Source: UBA5066 sp046331465
GTDB taxonomy: Bacteria > Acidobacteriota > Thermoanaerobaculia > UBA5066
Direction of reading: 5' to 3'
Assembly (NCBI GenBank): GCA_046331465.1
Contig: JAXLQV010000001.1
Span: 1,922,001-1,986,000 of the forward strand
Length of the DNA stretch: 64,000 nucleotides
Shown: in pieces, positions 32,501 through 40,100 of the stretch
Layout: each line of letters begins with the position of its first letter
Position numbering within the stretch: position 1 is the first letter of the stretch
Made by a program: the position numbers and the translations under genes
Notes under the pieces: model-generated
Seen by the model: the letters and a program-made list of their open reading frames with translations, nothing else
What the model was told of the DNA's origin: nothing
The model's database searches: none

Positions 32501-32695
32501 TACGAGGAGGTCCGCGACAGCGGGACGAATTTCTTCTTCGAGCAGCTTCCCGTCGGCGAGTACACGTTCAAGTACCGGCTCCGGGCGAACATGGCGGGGA
32601 CGTTCCGGGTCGGCCCGGCGACGGTCCAGTCGATGTACGCGCCGGAGTTCAACGCCTACTCGGCGGGGGCGGTGCTGAAGGTGGCGGGCGAATAG
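26600..32695 (+). CDS. large bacterial alpha-2-macroglobulin family protein (CTEQ thioester-like motif)
   Basis: 2031 aa from ATG 26600, beginning with an N-terminal membrane or signal segment (ALLSVVVLLAGGALAL). Residues about 40-330 are helical, TPR-like. Macroglobulin-type beta domains follow, including an MG2-like part (TASLVYTDRSIYRPGQKLYW). A Pro/Ala/Lys-rich bait-like region comes near residues 1200-1260, then the A2M domain (ETAFWSPQLLTGADGSASIEFTVP is its core). YECTEQ at 1494-1499 keeps the Cys and Gln of the C-x-E-Q thioester motif. The terpenoid-cyclase-like helical domain and a C-terminal receptor-like domain complete it. Bacterial A2Ms trap proteases in the periplasm. The usual PBP1C (pbpC) partner is not adjacent. 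Confidence 0.9.
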   Translation: MTTEPRPRRRTALALLSVVVLLAGGALALAPPKGKEKGMKPVPQASASWKDVDRLVGEQKYEEAAKAAETILAAAKAKGNEADWTKALVTVTQLRIGLHGYETAVRRLREEPWPEGALPRAQLSLLYGHSLVTYQRAYSWEIGKREKVETRGEVDLKAWTREQILAEALRAALDVWKLREALGKEPVSAAGLVLDANSYPKEIRGSLRDAVSYLLVDLLADTAGWTPEQSNEVWRLDLGALLAGDAAKDAAVDLASPAVHPLVKIGAVLTDLEAWHASVGTPGARLEARLERARRLAASFTEERDRERIRRDLEARLGAFRSDPWWAMGKAEVAELHQNGNRPDRRVNARREAEEGRAAYPSSPGGQRCLSIVKSIEAPEVRLQAMSVDGPSRRSIEVSHRNLASVHFRAFRMDVEKRIEGSKDWSALPTTDDMRKILGTKASAAWSVDLPPTPDFEVHRTFVTPPMKEPGFYVVLASARKDFGESDNVVVGTNLFLSDLVLVVRPESETGAVAARVLSGATGTPVAGAEVALWRFDWREGHRRAEVKTSDADGAVTFASREGGNTYHLLAKKGPHVTFDGQQVGFYRPGTPGRRTASLVYTDRSIYRPGQKLYWKVLAYDGTPEEAKFRSAARTPVTVTLVDPNGEKVESVTATTNDFGTAAGEIVVPTGRLLGGWRLDSSLAGSTSVKVEEYKRPTFEATFREPKEPMRLNRKAVLTGEAKYYFGLPVASGDVKWRVTRETVHPWWWAFWGWGSPAKAQTIASGATKLGADGTFTVAFTPEADETATKGSEVTWRYAVSADVVDEGGETRSATRSVRLGFVSVEASVGFAAAFEREGEPAPATITRTSLDGAPRPGKGQWRLVALVPPSATPLPADLPRRGGSRDGEAGAPEGSKYATPGDALRPRWETGFEVEGVLRGFRDGAEKAHGETVHGENGQAKVDLGRLPAGAFRLRYTTVDDFGAPYETFRDFLVAGGKEPPAVPLVLLAESGSVRVGETARLLAASGLPGQPMLLERYRAGKLLSRSVLKAGEGKTVVEIPVTEADRGGFGVTLSALRDHQWMSQTAAVFVPWDDRELKLEFASFRDRIRPGTRETWRVTVKSPSGKPVEAGAAELLGYMYDRSLDVFAPHNPPSVLSLYPSRTGTPWTRATLGPAWAQWVTGSFAATPPGPSLVPDRLKELDRYGIGGPGYRGRMVMAKGGVAAEGVMMNAAAPPPAPAAAPQARREARQEQSLDALADKKKDAGEAAPAAAGAGEVPALRSNFAETAFWSPQLLTGADGSASIEFTVPDSVTSWNVWLHAVTKDLRGGSLKKETKSVKELMVRPYVPRFLREGDRAELKVVVNNASDAPLSGSLAFQLLDPETNEDLSARFGLSAADASRAISVPAGGGTNETFRLSVPPGVRTVAFRVTATSGSLSDGELRPLPVLPSRMHLVQSRFVTLREGQKKELHFEDLARGGDPTLQNEQMVVTVDAQLFYAVLEALPYLVNYPYECTEQTLNRFVSTGIVSSMFEKYPSVAAMAKELSKRDVRLETWDAADPNRKMTLEESPWLVDARGGTDAGFGLSKVLDPRVAKAEREAAIAKLRKAQTAIGGFPWWPGGPPSPYMTVYILHGLAKASEFGVEVPRDMVERGWSYVAKHYRDDLRSMMAKDCCWEILTFVNYVASCYPDPSWMGNALTAEERKEILDFSFRHWKQHSPYLKGYLALTLKRMGRPKDAQLVFASVMDSAKTNEEQGTFWAQEDRSWLWYNDTIETHAFALRTLMELSPKDPRRDGLVQWLFLNKKLNQWKSTRATAEVVYSLLHYLKAEGALGARETMKVTAGGRETVFTFEPDRYTGKKNQVVIPGPQVDPKTTSTIAVEKGGKGFAFASAAWHFSTEKLPEEDRGDFFRVSRRYFLRENTGKEWVLKPLADGTVLKPGDQVEVQISLRTKHAAEYVHLRDPRGAGFEPETTVSRYKWDLGIAWYEEVRDSGTNFFFEQLPVGEYTFKYRLRANMAGTFRVGPATVQSMYAPEFNAYSAGAVLKVAGE

Positions 32696-32848
32696 CCGGG
32701 GGAGAGCAGGCCTGCGGGAGAGCGGACGGGGGGCCTCGGCCCCTCGCCTGGTCCCTGCCGGCGACCTGCTAACCTCGCGAATTCCGATGTGGGCAGCAGG
32801 GGTCCGGACAGGGCGGGCCGGGAGCCGGCGGAGCGGGCCCCCCGGGCG

Positions 32849-34213
32849 ATGACACCGGTGCGGCCGCGCCTCCTCCGCCTGGCCGAATGGGTCGCCGTCG
32901 GCGCGGTCCTCGCGTTCTCCTTCTTCCGCGGCCTCGGCCAGGTCTCGTTCCACCAGGACGAGAGCCTCTGGATCGCCTGCAGCCTCTACTTCGAAGCGGC
33001 CGTCGACGAGCACTTCGTCCCGCCGGAGTGGTTTCGGGAGGGCGTTCGCGCGGCGCGGCCAGCGGACGCCGCCGCCGGCAGCGAGGGTGCCGGCGACGGC
33101 TGGATCTCCCGGCTCACCTGGAGCCACCGTTATTTTTCCCTCGACCAGCCCCCCGTGGCCCGCTACCTGATCGCGGTGGCCAGGCGCCTTCGGGGCTACA
33201 CGGTCGCCGACCTGAACCGTCCCTGGAAGTACGACCTGGGCCACGACGAGAACGTCCGCCTCGGGAACATGCCGTCGCCCGGGCTCCTCGACGCGGTCCG
33301 TGGCTTCATGGCCGCCCTGAGCGTTCTGAGCGGGCTCTTCCTCTACGTGCACGTGCGAGAGGCGGCCGGGCGGATCTCGGGCCTCCTGTTCGTCCTCCTC
33401 TTCTCGACGTCCGGGTACCTCCTCGTGCACCTGCGCCGCGCGATGGGCGAGCCCTCGCTGCTCTTCTTCACCTGCCTCGCGACGTGCGCCGGCATCCGGG
33501 CCCTGCGGGCCGGGGACGGGGAGTGGTCGGATGCTCCCGGCGGGGCCTCGCGCCGCGCTCTCGCCTGGCTCGCGGCGATGGGCGTCGCGTCCGGGCTGGC
33601 CGGCGGGTCGAAGCTCAACGGCCTGGCGATCGCCGGCGCCGGAGTCGTCGTCGGCTGGTGCCTGGCCCTCGGAGGGAAAGGGCTCGCCCTCCGGGGCTCC
33701 CGCCTGGCCTTCGGGGCGGTCTCCTCGCTTCTCGTGCTGGGCTCGTGCGCGACGACGTTCGTCGCCGTCAATCCGTCGCTCCACCGACGCCCGGTGGCGC
33801 ACCTGAGCGCCATGCTCGAGCTGCGGGCGCGGGAGCTCGCGGGAAACCAGCGCGACCCGCGCTGGGGCCTCGAGTCGGCGACCCGGCGCACCCGGGTCGT
33901 GCTGCGGCGCACGCTGAAGGACTACACGGTCTCGAAGGTCGCGACCCTCAACGCCCTCCTCGGGGGCCTCGGTCTCCTCTTCCTGCTGCGCGCGGCCTGG
34001 CGGCGGACGAAAGAGGGGAGCGGCCCGGGTGCCGCCCTGGCTCTCCTGGTGGTCGGGCTCTTCACGGCGGTGCCCGCCCTTCTGACGCCCGTGGACTGGG
34101 ACCGCTACTACCTCTACCCCGTGGTGTCCCTCACGGTTCTCATCGCGATCGGCGCCGCCACGCTCCCCGCCGAGGTCTTCCGGCTCTGGAGAGGCGAGGA
34201 GGGAGGCCGGTGA
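32849..34213 (+). CDS. GT39-like polytopic glycosyltransferase (dolichyl/polyprenyl-phosphate mannosyltransferase type)
   Basis: 454 aa from ATG 32849; GTG 32789 is in frame and closer to a TAACCT -10-like element at 32770, so it is a live alternative. After the first TM, HQDESLWIACSLYFEA carries the Asp-Glu pair in the first large loop, where GT39/PMT enzymes bind metal and polyprenyl-phosphate sugar. DQPPVARYLI is the second typical motif. About ten TM helices follow. It first appears in a chain of overlapping genes (GTGA, ATGA) that runs to the ABC exporter, so it is probably part of one glycan operon. Confidence 0.82.
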   Translation: MTPVRPRLLRLAEWVAVGAVLAFSFFRGLGQVSFHQDESLWIACSLYFEAAVDEHFVPPEWFREGVRAARPADAAAGSEGAGDGWISRLTWSHRYFSLDQPPVARYLIAVARRLRGYTVADLNRPWKYDLGHDENVRLGNMPSPGLLDAVRGFMAALSVLSGLFLYVHVREAAGRISGLLFVLLFSTSGYLLVHLRRAMGEPSLLFFTCLATCAGIRALRAGDGEWSDAPGGASRRALAWLAAMGVASGLAGGSKLNGLAIAGAGVVVGWCLALGGKGLALRGSRLAFGAVSSLLVLGSCATTFVAVNPSLHRRPVAHLSAMLELRARELAGNQRDPRWGLESATRRTRVVLRRTLKDYTVSKVATLNALLGGLGLLFLLRAAWRRTKEGSGPGAALALLVVGLFTAVPALLTPVDWDRYYLYPVVSLTVLIAIGAATLPAEVFRLWRGEEGGR

Positions 34214-35262
34214 CCAGGCTCGCCCGCTCCTTCTCCGTCCTCTTCGTCGTCGCGGTCCTGTTCAAGCTCGGGCTGATCGTCGTCTTCTTCGGCCGGCTCT
34301 ACCCGGACGTGATCGGCGCCGTGAACCTCGGCAGGGAGGCGCTCGGGGGCGTCGCGGGCTACCGGATCACGAGCAAGACGTTCGTCGGGCCCGTCCTCTG
34401 GTACGGCGTCTACCACGCGTCCGGGATCCTCGGCCTGAAGCTCGTCAACCTGGGGCTCTTCGCGGGGCTCCTCGCCCTGCACGCGCGCCTCGGCCACAGG
34501 CTCTTTCCCGCGGAGGCGGTGCTCCTCGCTTCGGTCCTCTTCGCGTTCTACCCGGGGACGAACCTGAACGTGGCGGTCGGCGAGCAGGACGACCTCGTGA
34601 CGCTCCTCTTCTTCGCCCTCGGCGTCTGGCGCTACGTGTCGCGGCGGGACGCGCTCCTTCCCGGCCTCCTGATGGGGATCGCATTCCTTTTCAAGTTCTC
34701 GGCGGCCATCTTCTCCCTGGGGTTCGTCCTCTACCTCCTGGCCCGTCGGCAGCCCCGCGCCGCGGCCGTGTCGATCCTGGGGATGGCGCTCCCCTTCGTC
34801 CTCCTGAACGCCTTCGACGGGCTCGCGAGCGCCGGGAACCTCCTCTACGCCCTCGGGGTACAGCGGGGCTTCTCCAGCTGGAGGGGAGTCGGCTTCAAGC
34901 TCCTGAGCACCGGCCTCCTCCCGTCGGTGGCGCTCTCCTGGTGGGTCTGGTGGAGGCGGAGGACCGACGCGCACCTTCTCTTCACGCTGATCCCGACGGC
35001 CTACCTCGCCTATGTCATCCTCAACCGGGATGCGTGGGCGGCGGGCTTCGTCATGATGCAGGGGATCTTCTTCGCGTCGTTTCCGCTCGCCGAGCTCCTC
35101 GCGGACCGCGAGCTCGGCACGCCGTGGGCCGCGCGAAGGACCCTCGTGGGAGGCGCTCTGGCGGCCTACTTCCTGATCGCGACCTCGATCACGCTCGCGA
35201 ACGCGATCCAGGACACGGAGTTCGCGTCGGAGCGGAAGGGGCCGTGGGTCCTCTGCGAATGA
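34210..35262 (+). CDS. polytopic membrane glycosyltransferase-like protein
   Basis: 350 aa from GTG 34210, which overlaps the previous stop (GTGA). It has about nine TM helices. FGRLYPDVIGAVNLGREALGG and the acidic motif NVAVGEQDDLVTLLFF fit GT-C glycosyltransferases related to GT39 or DUF2029 mannosyltransferases. FLFKFSAAIFSLGFVLYLLARR resembles the conserved helix after the second luminal loop. The donor and acceptor are not visible. It is coupled to the GT4-like gene downstream by an ATGA overlap. Confidence 0.7.
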   Translation: MTRLARSFSVLFVVAVLFKLGLIVVFFGRLYPDVIGAVNLGREALGGVAGYRITSKTFVGPVLWYGVYHASGILGLKLVNLGLFAGLLALHARLGHRLFPAEAVLLASVLFAFYPGTNLNVAVGEQDDLVTLLFFALGVWRYVSRRDALLPGLLMGIAFLFKFSAAIFSLGFVLYLLARRQPRAAAVSILGMALPFVLLNAFDGLASAGNLLYALGVQRGFSSWRGVGFKLLSTGLLPSVALSWWVWWRRRTDAHLLFTLIPTAYLAYVILNRDAWAAGFVMMQGIFFASFPLAELLADRELGTPWAARRTLVGGALAAYFLIATSITLANAIQDTEFASERKGPWVLCE

Positions 35263-36329
35263 GAGGAGCGGACCTCCTGAACCTCCTCTACCGGGCGCTT
35301 CCCATCCGGCAGTTGGAGGGGCGGATGAGGGGGGGCACCTGCGTCGTCCTCTCGGCCGACCCGCTGGTCCTCGAGGCCCGGGACTGGGTCCTCGCAGAGG
35401 TGCCCGGCGCCCTCCTGCCGGTCTTCCGGCAGTACCGCTACCGCCCGGTCACCCTCCTCGTGAGCCTCTCCTGGGCCCGCGACGACTCCTGGCATGTCGA
35501 CCAGCTCGCGCGGTGGAAGGCACGGCACCTCCGGCGCCACCCGAATCACCGGATGATCTTCCTCGCCAACAGCGAGGCCGAGCACCGGATGATGACCGCC
35601 CGCGGCCTCGGCTCGGCCTGGGTGAGCCACAACGCGTTCGTCAGCCCCGCGACGTTCCGGCCCCTGCCCGGGTGCGGGAAACGCTTCGACGCCGTCTACG
35701 ACGCCCGGGTCTGCCCGTTCAAGCGGCACGGGCTCGCGGCCGGAATCGAGAGCCTCGCGCTGGTGACGGCGCGCGTCGAGGAGTACCACGACGCCGCGTA
35801 CGTCCGCTCGGTGAGGGAGATCCTCCCGGGAGCGCACTGGTTCAACGACCCGCTCGCGGCGGACTACCGCAGCTTCGGCGGCGAGGAGATCAACGACGCG
35901 GTCAACCAGGCACGGGTCGGTCTCTGCCTCTCCGCGGTCGAGGGGGCGATGCTCGCGAGCGTCCAGTACCTGCTGGCGGGGCTCCCCGTCGTCTCGACGG
36001 CGAGCCGCGGCGGACGGGACGAGTTCTTCGACCCCGAATACGTCCGGATCGTCGCGGACGAACCCGAGGCCGTCGCGGCGGGGGTCCGGGAGCTGGCGTC
36101 GTGTCCGGTTCCGCCGGAAAAGATCCGGCGCCGGACGCTCGAGCGGATGGCGCGGCACGAAAGCCGCCTCTTCGAGATCCTCGACGCGATCTGCTTCGCC
36201 GAGGGGAAGCCGAACGTCCCGCGTTCCCGGTGGCCCTCGTGGGCGGCGGCCCAGGGCACCCCGATGGTCGGGGCGGACGAGATCCGCAGGCGGATCGAGA
36301 ACGCCCGCGGGGAGCGCGACGGTGGCTGA
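35259..36329 (+). CDS. glycosyltransferase, GT4/GT1-like (GT-B)
   Basis: 356 aa from ATG 35259, overlapping the previous TGA. It is soluble, with no TM segment. The N-terminal half has VSLSWARDDSWHVDQLARWK. The C-terminal half carries a GT4-like donor site: RVGLCLSAVEGAMLASVQYL followed by AGLPVVSTASRGGRDEFFD, the usual E-x7-E-like region. It probably transfers an activated sugar at the membrane face. Its family assignment is weaker than that of the gene at 51760 because the first Rossmann half is unusual. It overlaps the ABC exporter start by 8 bases. Confidence 0.7.
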   Translation: MRGADLLNLLYRALPIRQLEGRMRGGTCVVLSADPLVLEARDWVLAEVPGALLPVFRQYRYRPVTLLVSLSWARDDSWHVDQLARWKARHLRRHPNHRMIFLANSEAEHRMMTARGLGSAWVSHNAFVSPATFRPLPGCGKRFDAVYDARVCPFKRHGLAAGIESLALVTARVEEYHDAAYVRSVREILPGAHWFNDPLAADYRSFGGEEINDAVNQARVGLCLSAVEGAMLASVQYLLAGLPVVSTASRGGRDEFFDPEYVRIVADEPEAVAAGVRELASCPVPPEKIRRRTLERMARHESRLFEILDAICFAEGKPNVPRSRWPSWAAAQGTPMVGADEIRRRIENARGERDGG

Positions 36330-38136
36330 GCGAAGGCTCGGCACGCTCGTCGCGAGCGCGGCCTGGGCGCTGCGACGGACGTGGGCCGTCCACCGGGGCC
36401 TGACGGCGACGCTCGTCGGGGCGGCGCTCGTCCGCAGCCTGGTCCCGGCGGGAGTCGTCCTCGCGGCGCGCGGCCTGATCAACGCCGTGTCCGCGGGCCT
36501 CGGCGGCGGGACGGGCGGGCTGCCCGCGCTCCTCCCGTGGCTCCTCCTCGGGGTCGGCTGCACGGCGCTGGAGGCCCTGGCGCGGGCGGTCCACGACTTC
36601 GCGAGTCGCCGCCTCCAGGGCGAGCTGACGCTCTCGCTGACCGACGAGATCCTCGCCCGCGCGGCCCGGCTCGAGCCGGCGCACTTCGAGGACCCTCGCT
36701 TCCAGGACGTCCTCGAGCAGGCGCGCAGGGACACGGCGGGGAGCTTCGGGAAGTTCCTCGAGGGCGCCCTCGGAGCCTGCGCGGAGAGTGTGAGGGTGGC
36801 GTCGCTGACGGCCGTCCTCGTCTACATCGAGCCGCTCGTCGCCCTCGCGCTCCTCCTCGTCGGCGTCCCGTTCCTCCTCGCGAAGTGGCGGTTCGCCCGG
36901 ATGCGCTACGAGGAGGAGCAGCGGAGGACGACGAGCCGGCGCTGGATCTCCTACTTCGTCTCCCTCCTCGTCGACGCGCGCTCCGTCCCCGAGGTCCGCA
37001 TCCTCGGCATCGGGCCGCACCTCGTCGCGCGTTTCCGGGCGATCGCGGAAGGGTTCCGCTCGCGCGACGCCCGCCTGCACCGCCTCGTCCTCGCGGGAGA
37101 CTCCGTCTTCATCGCCGTCTCGGTGACCGCGTTCTGGGCCGCGTTCGTCTGGGTCGCGATCGGCGCCCTCCGCGGGACGGAGACGATCGGCGACGTCGCC
37201 GTCTTCGGGGGCGTCACGGCGAGGATGAGCTTCGCCATCGAGCAGGCCGTCACCGCCTTCACCGGCGCCCTCGAGAGCACCCTCTTCATCTCGAACCTCC
37301 TCGCGTTCCTGAGGCTCGAGCCGCGGCGGGCGACGCCCGCTGCGGCCGGCAGGATCCCGGCACCCGCCGCCCTCGAGGCGACGGGCCTCGCCTTCGCCTA
37401 CCCGGGAGCATCCCGCGAGGTCCTCTCGGAACTCTCCCTGAGGATCGCCCCCGGGGAGATCGTCGCGCTGGCCGGCGGGAACGGAGCCGGGAAGACGACG
37501 CTCGCGAAGCTCCTCGCGCGCCTCTACGAGCCGGCGAGGGGAACGATCCTCCTGGGCGGCGTCGACCTGACCGCCGCGTCGCCCGTCCGGGCCCATCCGA
37601 GCGTCTCCGTCCTCTTCCAGGAGGCCGCCCGCTTCGAGGCGACGCTCGCCGAGAACGTGGCCTACGGCGACTGGGAGAGACTGAGCCGCGAGCCGGAGCT
37701 CATCGAGGGCGTCGGACGGCGGGCCGGCCTCGACGCGCTGGCGGCGGGGATGCCGCAGGGCTACGACACGCTCCTCGGGCGGATGTTCGGCGACTACACC
37801 CCCTCCGGCGGCGAGTGGCAGCGGATCGCCCTGGCCCGGACGCTCGCCCGGAACGCGGCGCTCCTCGTCCTCGACGAGCCGACGCTCCACCTCGACCAGC
37901 AGGCGGAGAGGTTCTTCATCGAGAACCTCCGGGCGCTCTGCGCGGGCCGGACGGTCGTCCTCATCACGCACCACCCGCCTCTCCTCTCGGCCGCCGACCG
38001 GGTCCTCTTCCTTTCGGGAGGGCGCGTCGCCGAGGAGGGAAGGCACGGGGAGCTCCTCGAGCGCGGAGGGGCGTACGCGTCCCTCTTCGGGAGAGCCCCG
38101 GAGGCGGTCCATTCCCCGGGCGGAGGTGGAGCCTGA
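36322..38136 (+). CDS. ABC exporter half-transporter (fused permease and ATPase)
   Basis: 604 aa from GTG 36322. The N-terminal membrane domain (about 1-330) has up to six TM helices. The ATPase follows: Walker A GGNGAGKTT, Q-loop VLFQEAARF, signature SGGEWQRIALAR, Walker B LLVLDEPTLHLD and switch His in LITHHPPLL. The D-loop is HLD rather than the common SALD. It is an MsbA/peptide-exporter-type subunit that should homodimerise. Translation overlaps the previous gene. The next gene starts within the stop, so exporter, nucleotidyltransferase-GT2 and HprK-like kinase are co-expressed. Confidence 0.88.
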   Translation: MAERRLGTLVASAAWALRRTWAVHRGLTATLVGAALVRSLVPAGVVLAARGLINAVSAGLGGGTGGLPALLPWLLLGVGCTALEALARAVHDFASRRLQGELTLSLTDEILARAARLEPAHFEDPRFQDVLEQARRDTAGSFGKFLEGALGACAESVRVASLTAVLVYIEPLVALALLLVGVPFLLAKWRFARMRYEEEQRRTTSRRWISYFVSLLVDARSVPEVRILGIGPHLVARFRAIAEGFRSRDARLHRLVLAGDSVFIAVSVTAFWAAFVWVAIGALRGTETIGDVAVFGGVTARMSFAIEQAVTAFTGALESTLFISNLLAFLRLEPRRATPAAAGRIPAPAALEATGLAFAYPGASREVLSELSLRIAPGEIVALAGGNGAGKTTLAKLLARLYEPARGTILLGGVDLTAASPVRAHPSVSVLFQEAARFEATLAENVAYGDWERLSREPELIEGVGRRAGLDALAAGMPQGYDTLLGRMFGDYTPSGGEWQRIALARTLARNAALLVLDEPTLHLDQQAERFFIENLRALCAGRTVVLITHHPPLLSAADRVLFLSGGRVAEEGRHGELLERGGAYASLFGRAPEAVHSPGGGGA

Positions 38137-40091
38137 ACCCTCTTCAGAAGCTCGTGATCCTCCTGGACGTTCCGCCCTTCTCGGCGCTGTTCGGCGCCCT
38201 CTACCGTCTCGGGCTGCGACGGCTCCTCGCGCGTCTCGAGCGGCTCGACTGCGTCCACGCCGTCTACGGCAGCGGCTCGTTCTTCGAGGGACGGCCGGTG
38301 CACGGGCTCTCCGACGTCGACCTCGTCATCGTGGTCGACGAGCGGTTCTCGCGTCTCGACCTGGAGCCGCAGGAGGTGATCCGGACCTACGGCCGCGTGA
38401 GGCGCTTCTTCCCGTTTCTCGGGAAGTGGGACGAGAAGGCGGAGAACGTCGTCTTCCTCTCGGAGGTCGCGCTCGGCTTTCCCCTTCCCGAGTCGCTCCG
38501 GCTGCGCGCGAAGCTCGGCCGCCTCCGGCGGCTGATCGGTCCGGAGGAGGCGGCCTGGCTCCCCGGGGGTCCCGTGACCGCCTGCGAGGCGAGCGCCGAG
38601 ATCGCGACGCTCCTCCGCCTGCCGCTGACGAAGGGCCCGGTCCACGCGAGCAACCTCCGCTTCTGGCAGAAGCTCTTCCTCAAGCTCCTCGACCTCGCCG
38701 AGCTCTCGGGCTGCGACGAGGAGGCGAGGGAACTGCGCGCGCGGCCCGAGCTCGAGTTCCTCGGCCGGGGCGAGCGGCGGCTCTTCTTCACCCGGAGCCG
38801 TCCCGAGGGGCTCTACCCGCTCCTCCTCGGGTCGGCCGCCGCGATCCTCGAGCGGATGGGAAGCGCGCTCCCCGCCGTGACGCTCGAGCCGCCGCGCGAG
38901 GCCGCGACGGAGGAGTCGGCGCCCACGCCCGCGCTGGAGCGCTTCCGGCGGAGCGCCGCCGTCTCCGTCCGGCGGCACCCCTCCTTCCTCCTCGCCTGGA
39001 CGCCCCGGCTGAACTACTTCCCCGCGAGGGAGGGCGTCCCGGTCGTCGAGGTCGAGGGCTCCGCCTGGCGGGGCCTCCGCGCCGCCCTCGAGGCGCTGCA
39101 CGACGAGGGGCGGCCCGGCGAGAGCTGGCTCGTACGGGCCGGGGGCTTCCTCTTCATCGTCACGCACCAGGAGGGCTTCACCGACGTCGTCGCGCTCGAC
39201 CCGCTCGCGCACGCGCCGGCCTACGCGGCCGCCGATCCCGCACGAGCGCGACGCCCCGTGCCGGTCGCCGTCGTGGAGGAGCAGCGCGCGGCGGCGGAAG
39301 GGATCTTCCGCGCCTTCGCGACCCTCTACCGGCGAAACGCCGGGCACGTCCAGCGGCTCCCGTTCCCCTGCGTCTACCTGGAGGACGACCTCGTCGTCCT
39401 CCGCGACGCCCTGCACCGGATGCGCGTCCGGCTCTTCCTCGACGAGGGGAGGGACCACGCGGACCGCGCGGAGCTGATCGGAAGGCTCGCGGCCCTGCAT
39501 CCCGAGGCGGCCCGGCTCCTCGGGGCGCTGAGGGAGCAGGCGGAAGCGCTCGAGGGCGGCTCGGGGCTCCCGAGAGACGGCGGGAACGTCTTCCGCGTGC
39601 TGCACGAGTTCATGGCGCAGCTCCTCGCCGGAGTCTCGCCGATGGTCCTGGGCGACCCGGACGCCCGCCTCGGGATCACCGTCGGGATCATCACGCGCAA
39701 CCGTGCTTCCGACCTCGAGGAGTGCCTCGAGTCGCTCACCCGGCAGGCGAGGGCGCCCGACGAGGTCCTCGTCGTCGACAACGGCTCGACCGACCGTACG
39801 GCGGCGGTGCTGGACTCCTTCCGCGCGCAGCTCCCGCTGACGGTGGAGTTCCTCGCGCAGGCCGGGATCCCGTCCGCGCGCAACAAGGTGCTCGAGCACG
39901 CCCGGCACGAGGTCATCGCCTTCACCGACGACGACTGCGTCCTCGAGCCGGGCTGGCTTCAGGCGGTGGAACGCGGGTTCCTCCGCGCGGACAACATCGG
40001 CATGGTCGGGGGCTGGGTCTGCCACGAGCACGCCCCGAGCCCGTCGGCGATCGACACCTACTATGCGACCTTTCACCACAACACGACGTAG
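38133..40091 (+). CDS. nucleotidyltransferase-like / GT2 glycosyltransferase fusion, ended by an in-frame amber codon
   Basis: 652 aa to the TAG at 40089. CTG 38133 is the preferred start: it overlaps the previous stop (CTGA) and has GGAGG six bases upstream; GTG 38154 is the fallback. The N-terminus is nucleotidyltransferase-like (YGSGSFFEG near 45-53 and SDVDLVIVVD, D61/D63). A middle region of about 400 residues resembles PF14907-type uncharacterised nucleotidyltransferases. A GT2 domain begins near residue 512 (ITVGIITRNRASDLEECLES) with the metal motif TDDDCVLEPG. The GT2 domain is cut at 40089, but the same frame continues in the next entry. Read as one protein, it would be 912 aa. Confidence 0.75.
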   Translation: MNPLQKLVILLDVPPFSALFGALYRLGLRRLLARLERLDCVHAVYGSGSFFEGRPVHGLSDVDLVIVVDERFSRLDLEPQEVIRTYGRVRRFFPFLGKWDEKAENVVFLSEVALGFPLPESLRLRAKLGRLRRLIGPEEAAWLPGGPVTACEASAEIATLLRLPLTKGPVHASNLRFWQKLFLKLLDLAELSGCDEEARELRARPELEFLGRGERRLFFTRSRPEGLYPLLLGSAAAILERMGSALPAVTLEPPREAATEESAPTPALERFRRSAAVSVRRHPSFLLAWTPRLNYFPAREGVPVVEVEGSAWRGLRAALEALHDEGRPGESWLVRAGGFLFIVTHQEGFTDVVALDPLAHAPAYAAADPARARRPVPVAVVEEQRAAAEGIFRAFATLYRRNAGHVQRLPFPCVYLEDDLVVLRDALHRMRVRLFLDEGRDHADRAELIGRLAALHPEAARLLGALREQAEALEGGSGLPRDGGNVFRVLHEFMAQLLAGVSPMVLGDPDARLGITVGIITRNRASDLEECLESLTRQARAPDEVLVVDNGSTDRTAAVLDSFRAQLPLTVEFLAQAGIPSARNKVLEHARHEVIAFTDDDCVLEPGWLQAVERGFLRADNIGMVGGWVCHEHAPSPSAIDTYYATFHHNTT

Positions 40092-40100
40092 GGCGGGACG

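Noticed and set aside
26453..33802. A 2449-codon minus-strand open frame opposite the alpha-2-macroglobulin
   Set aside because: Long antisense frames are expected in very GC-rich genes. It lacks domains, is full of Arg/Glu/Gly repeats, and the plus strand has clear A2M motifs.
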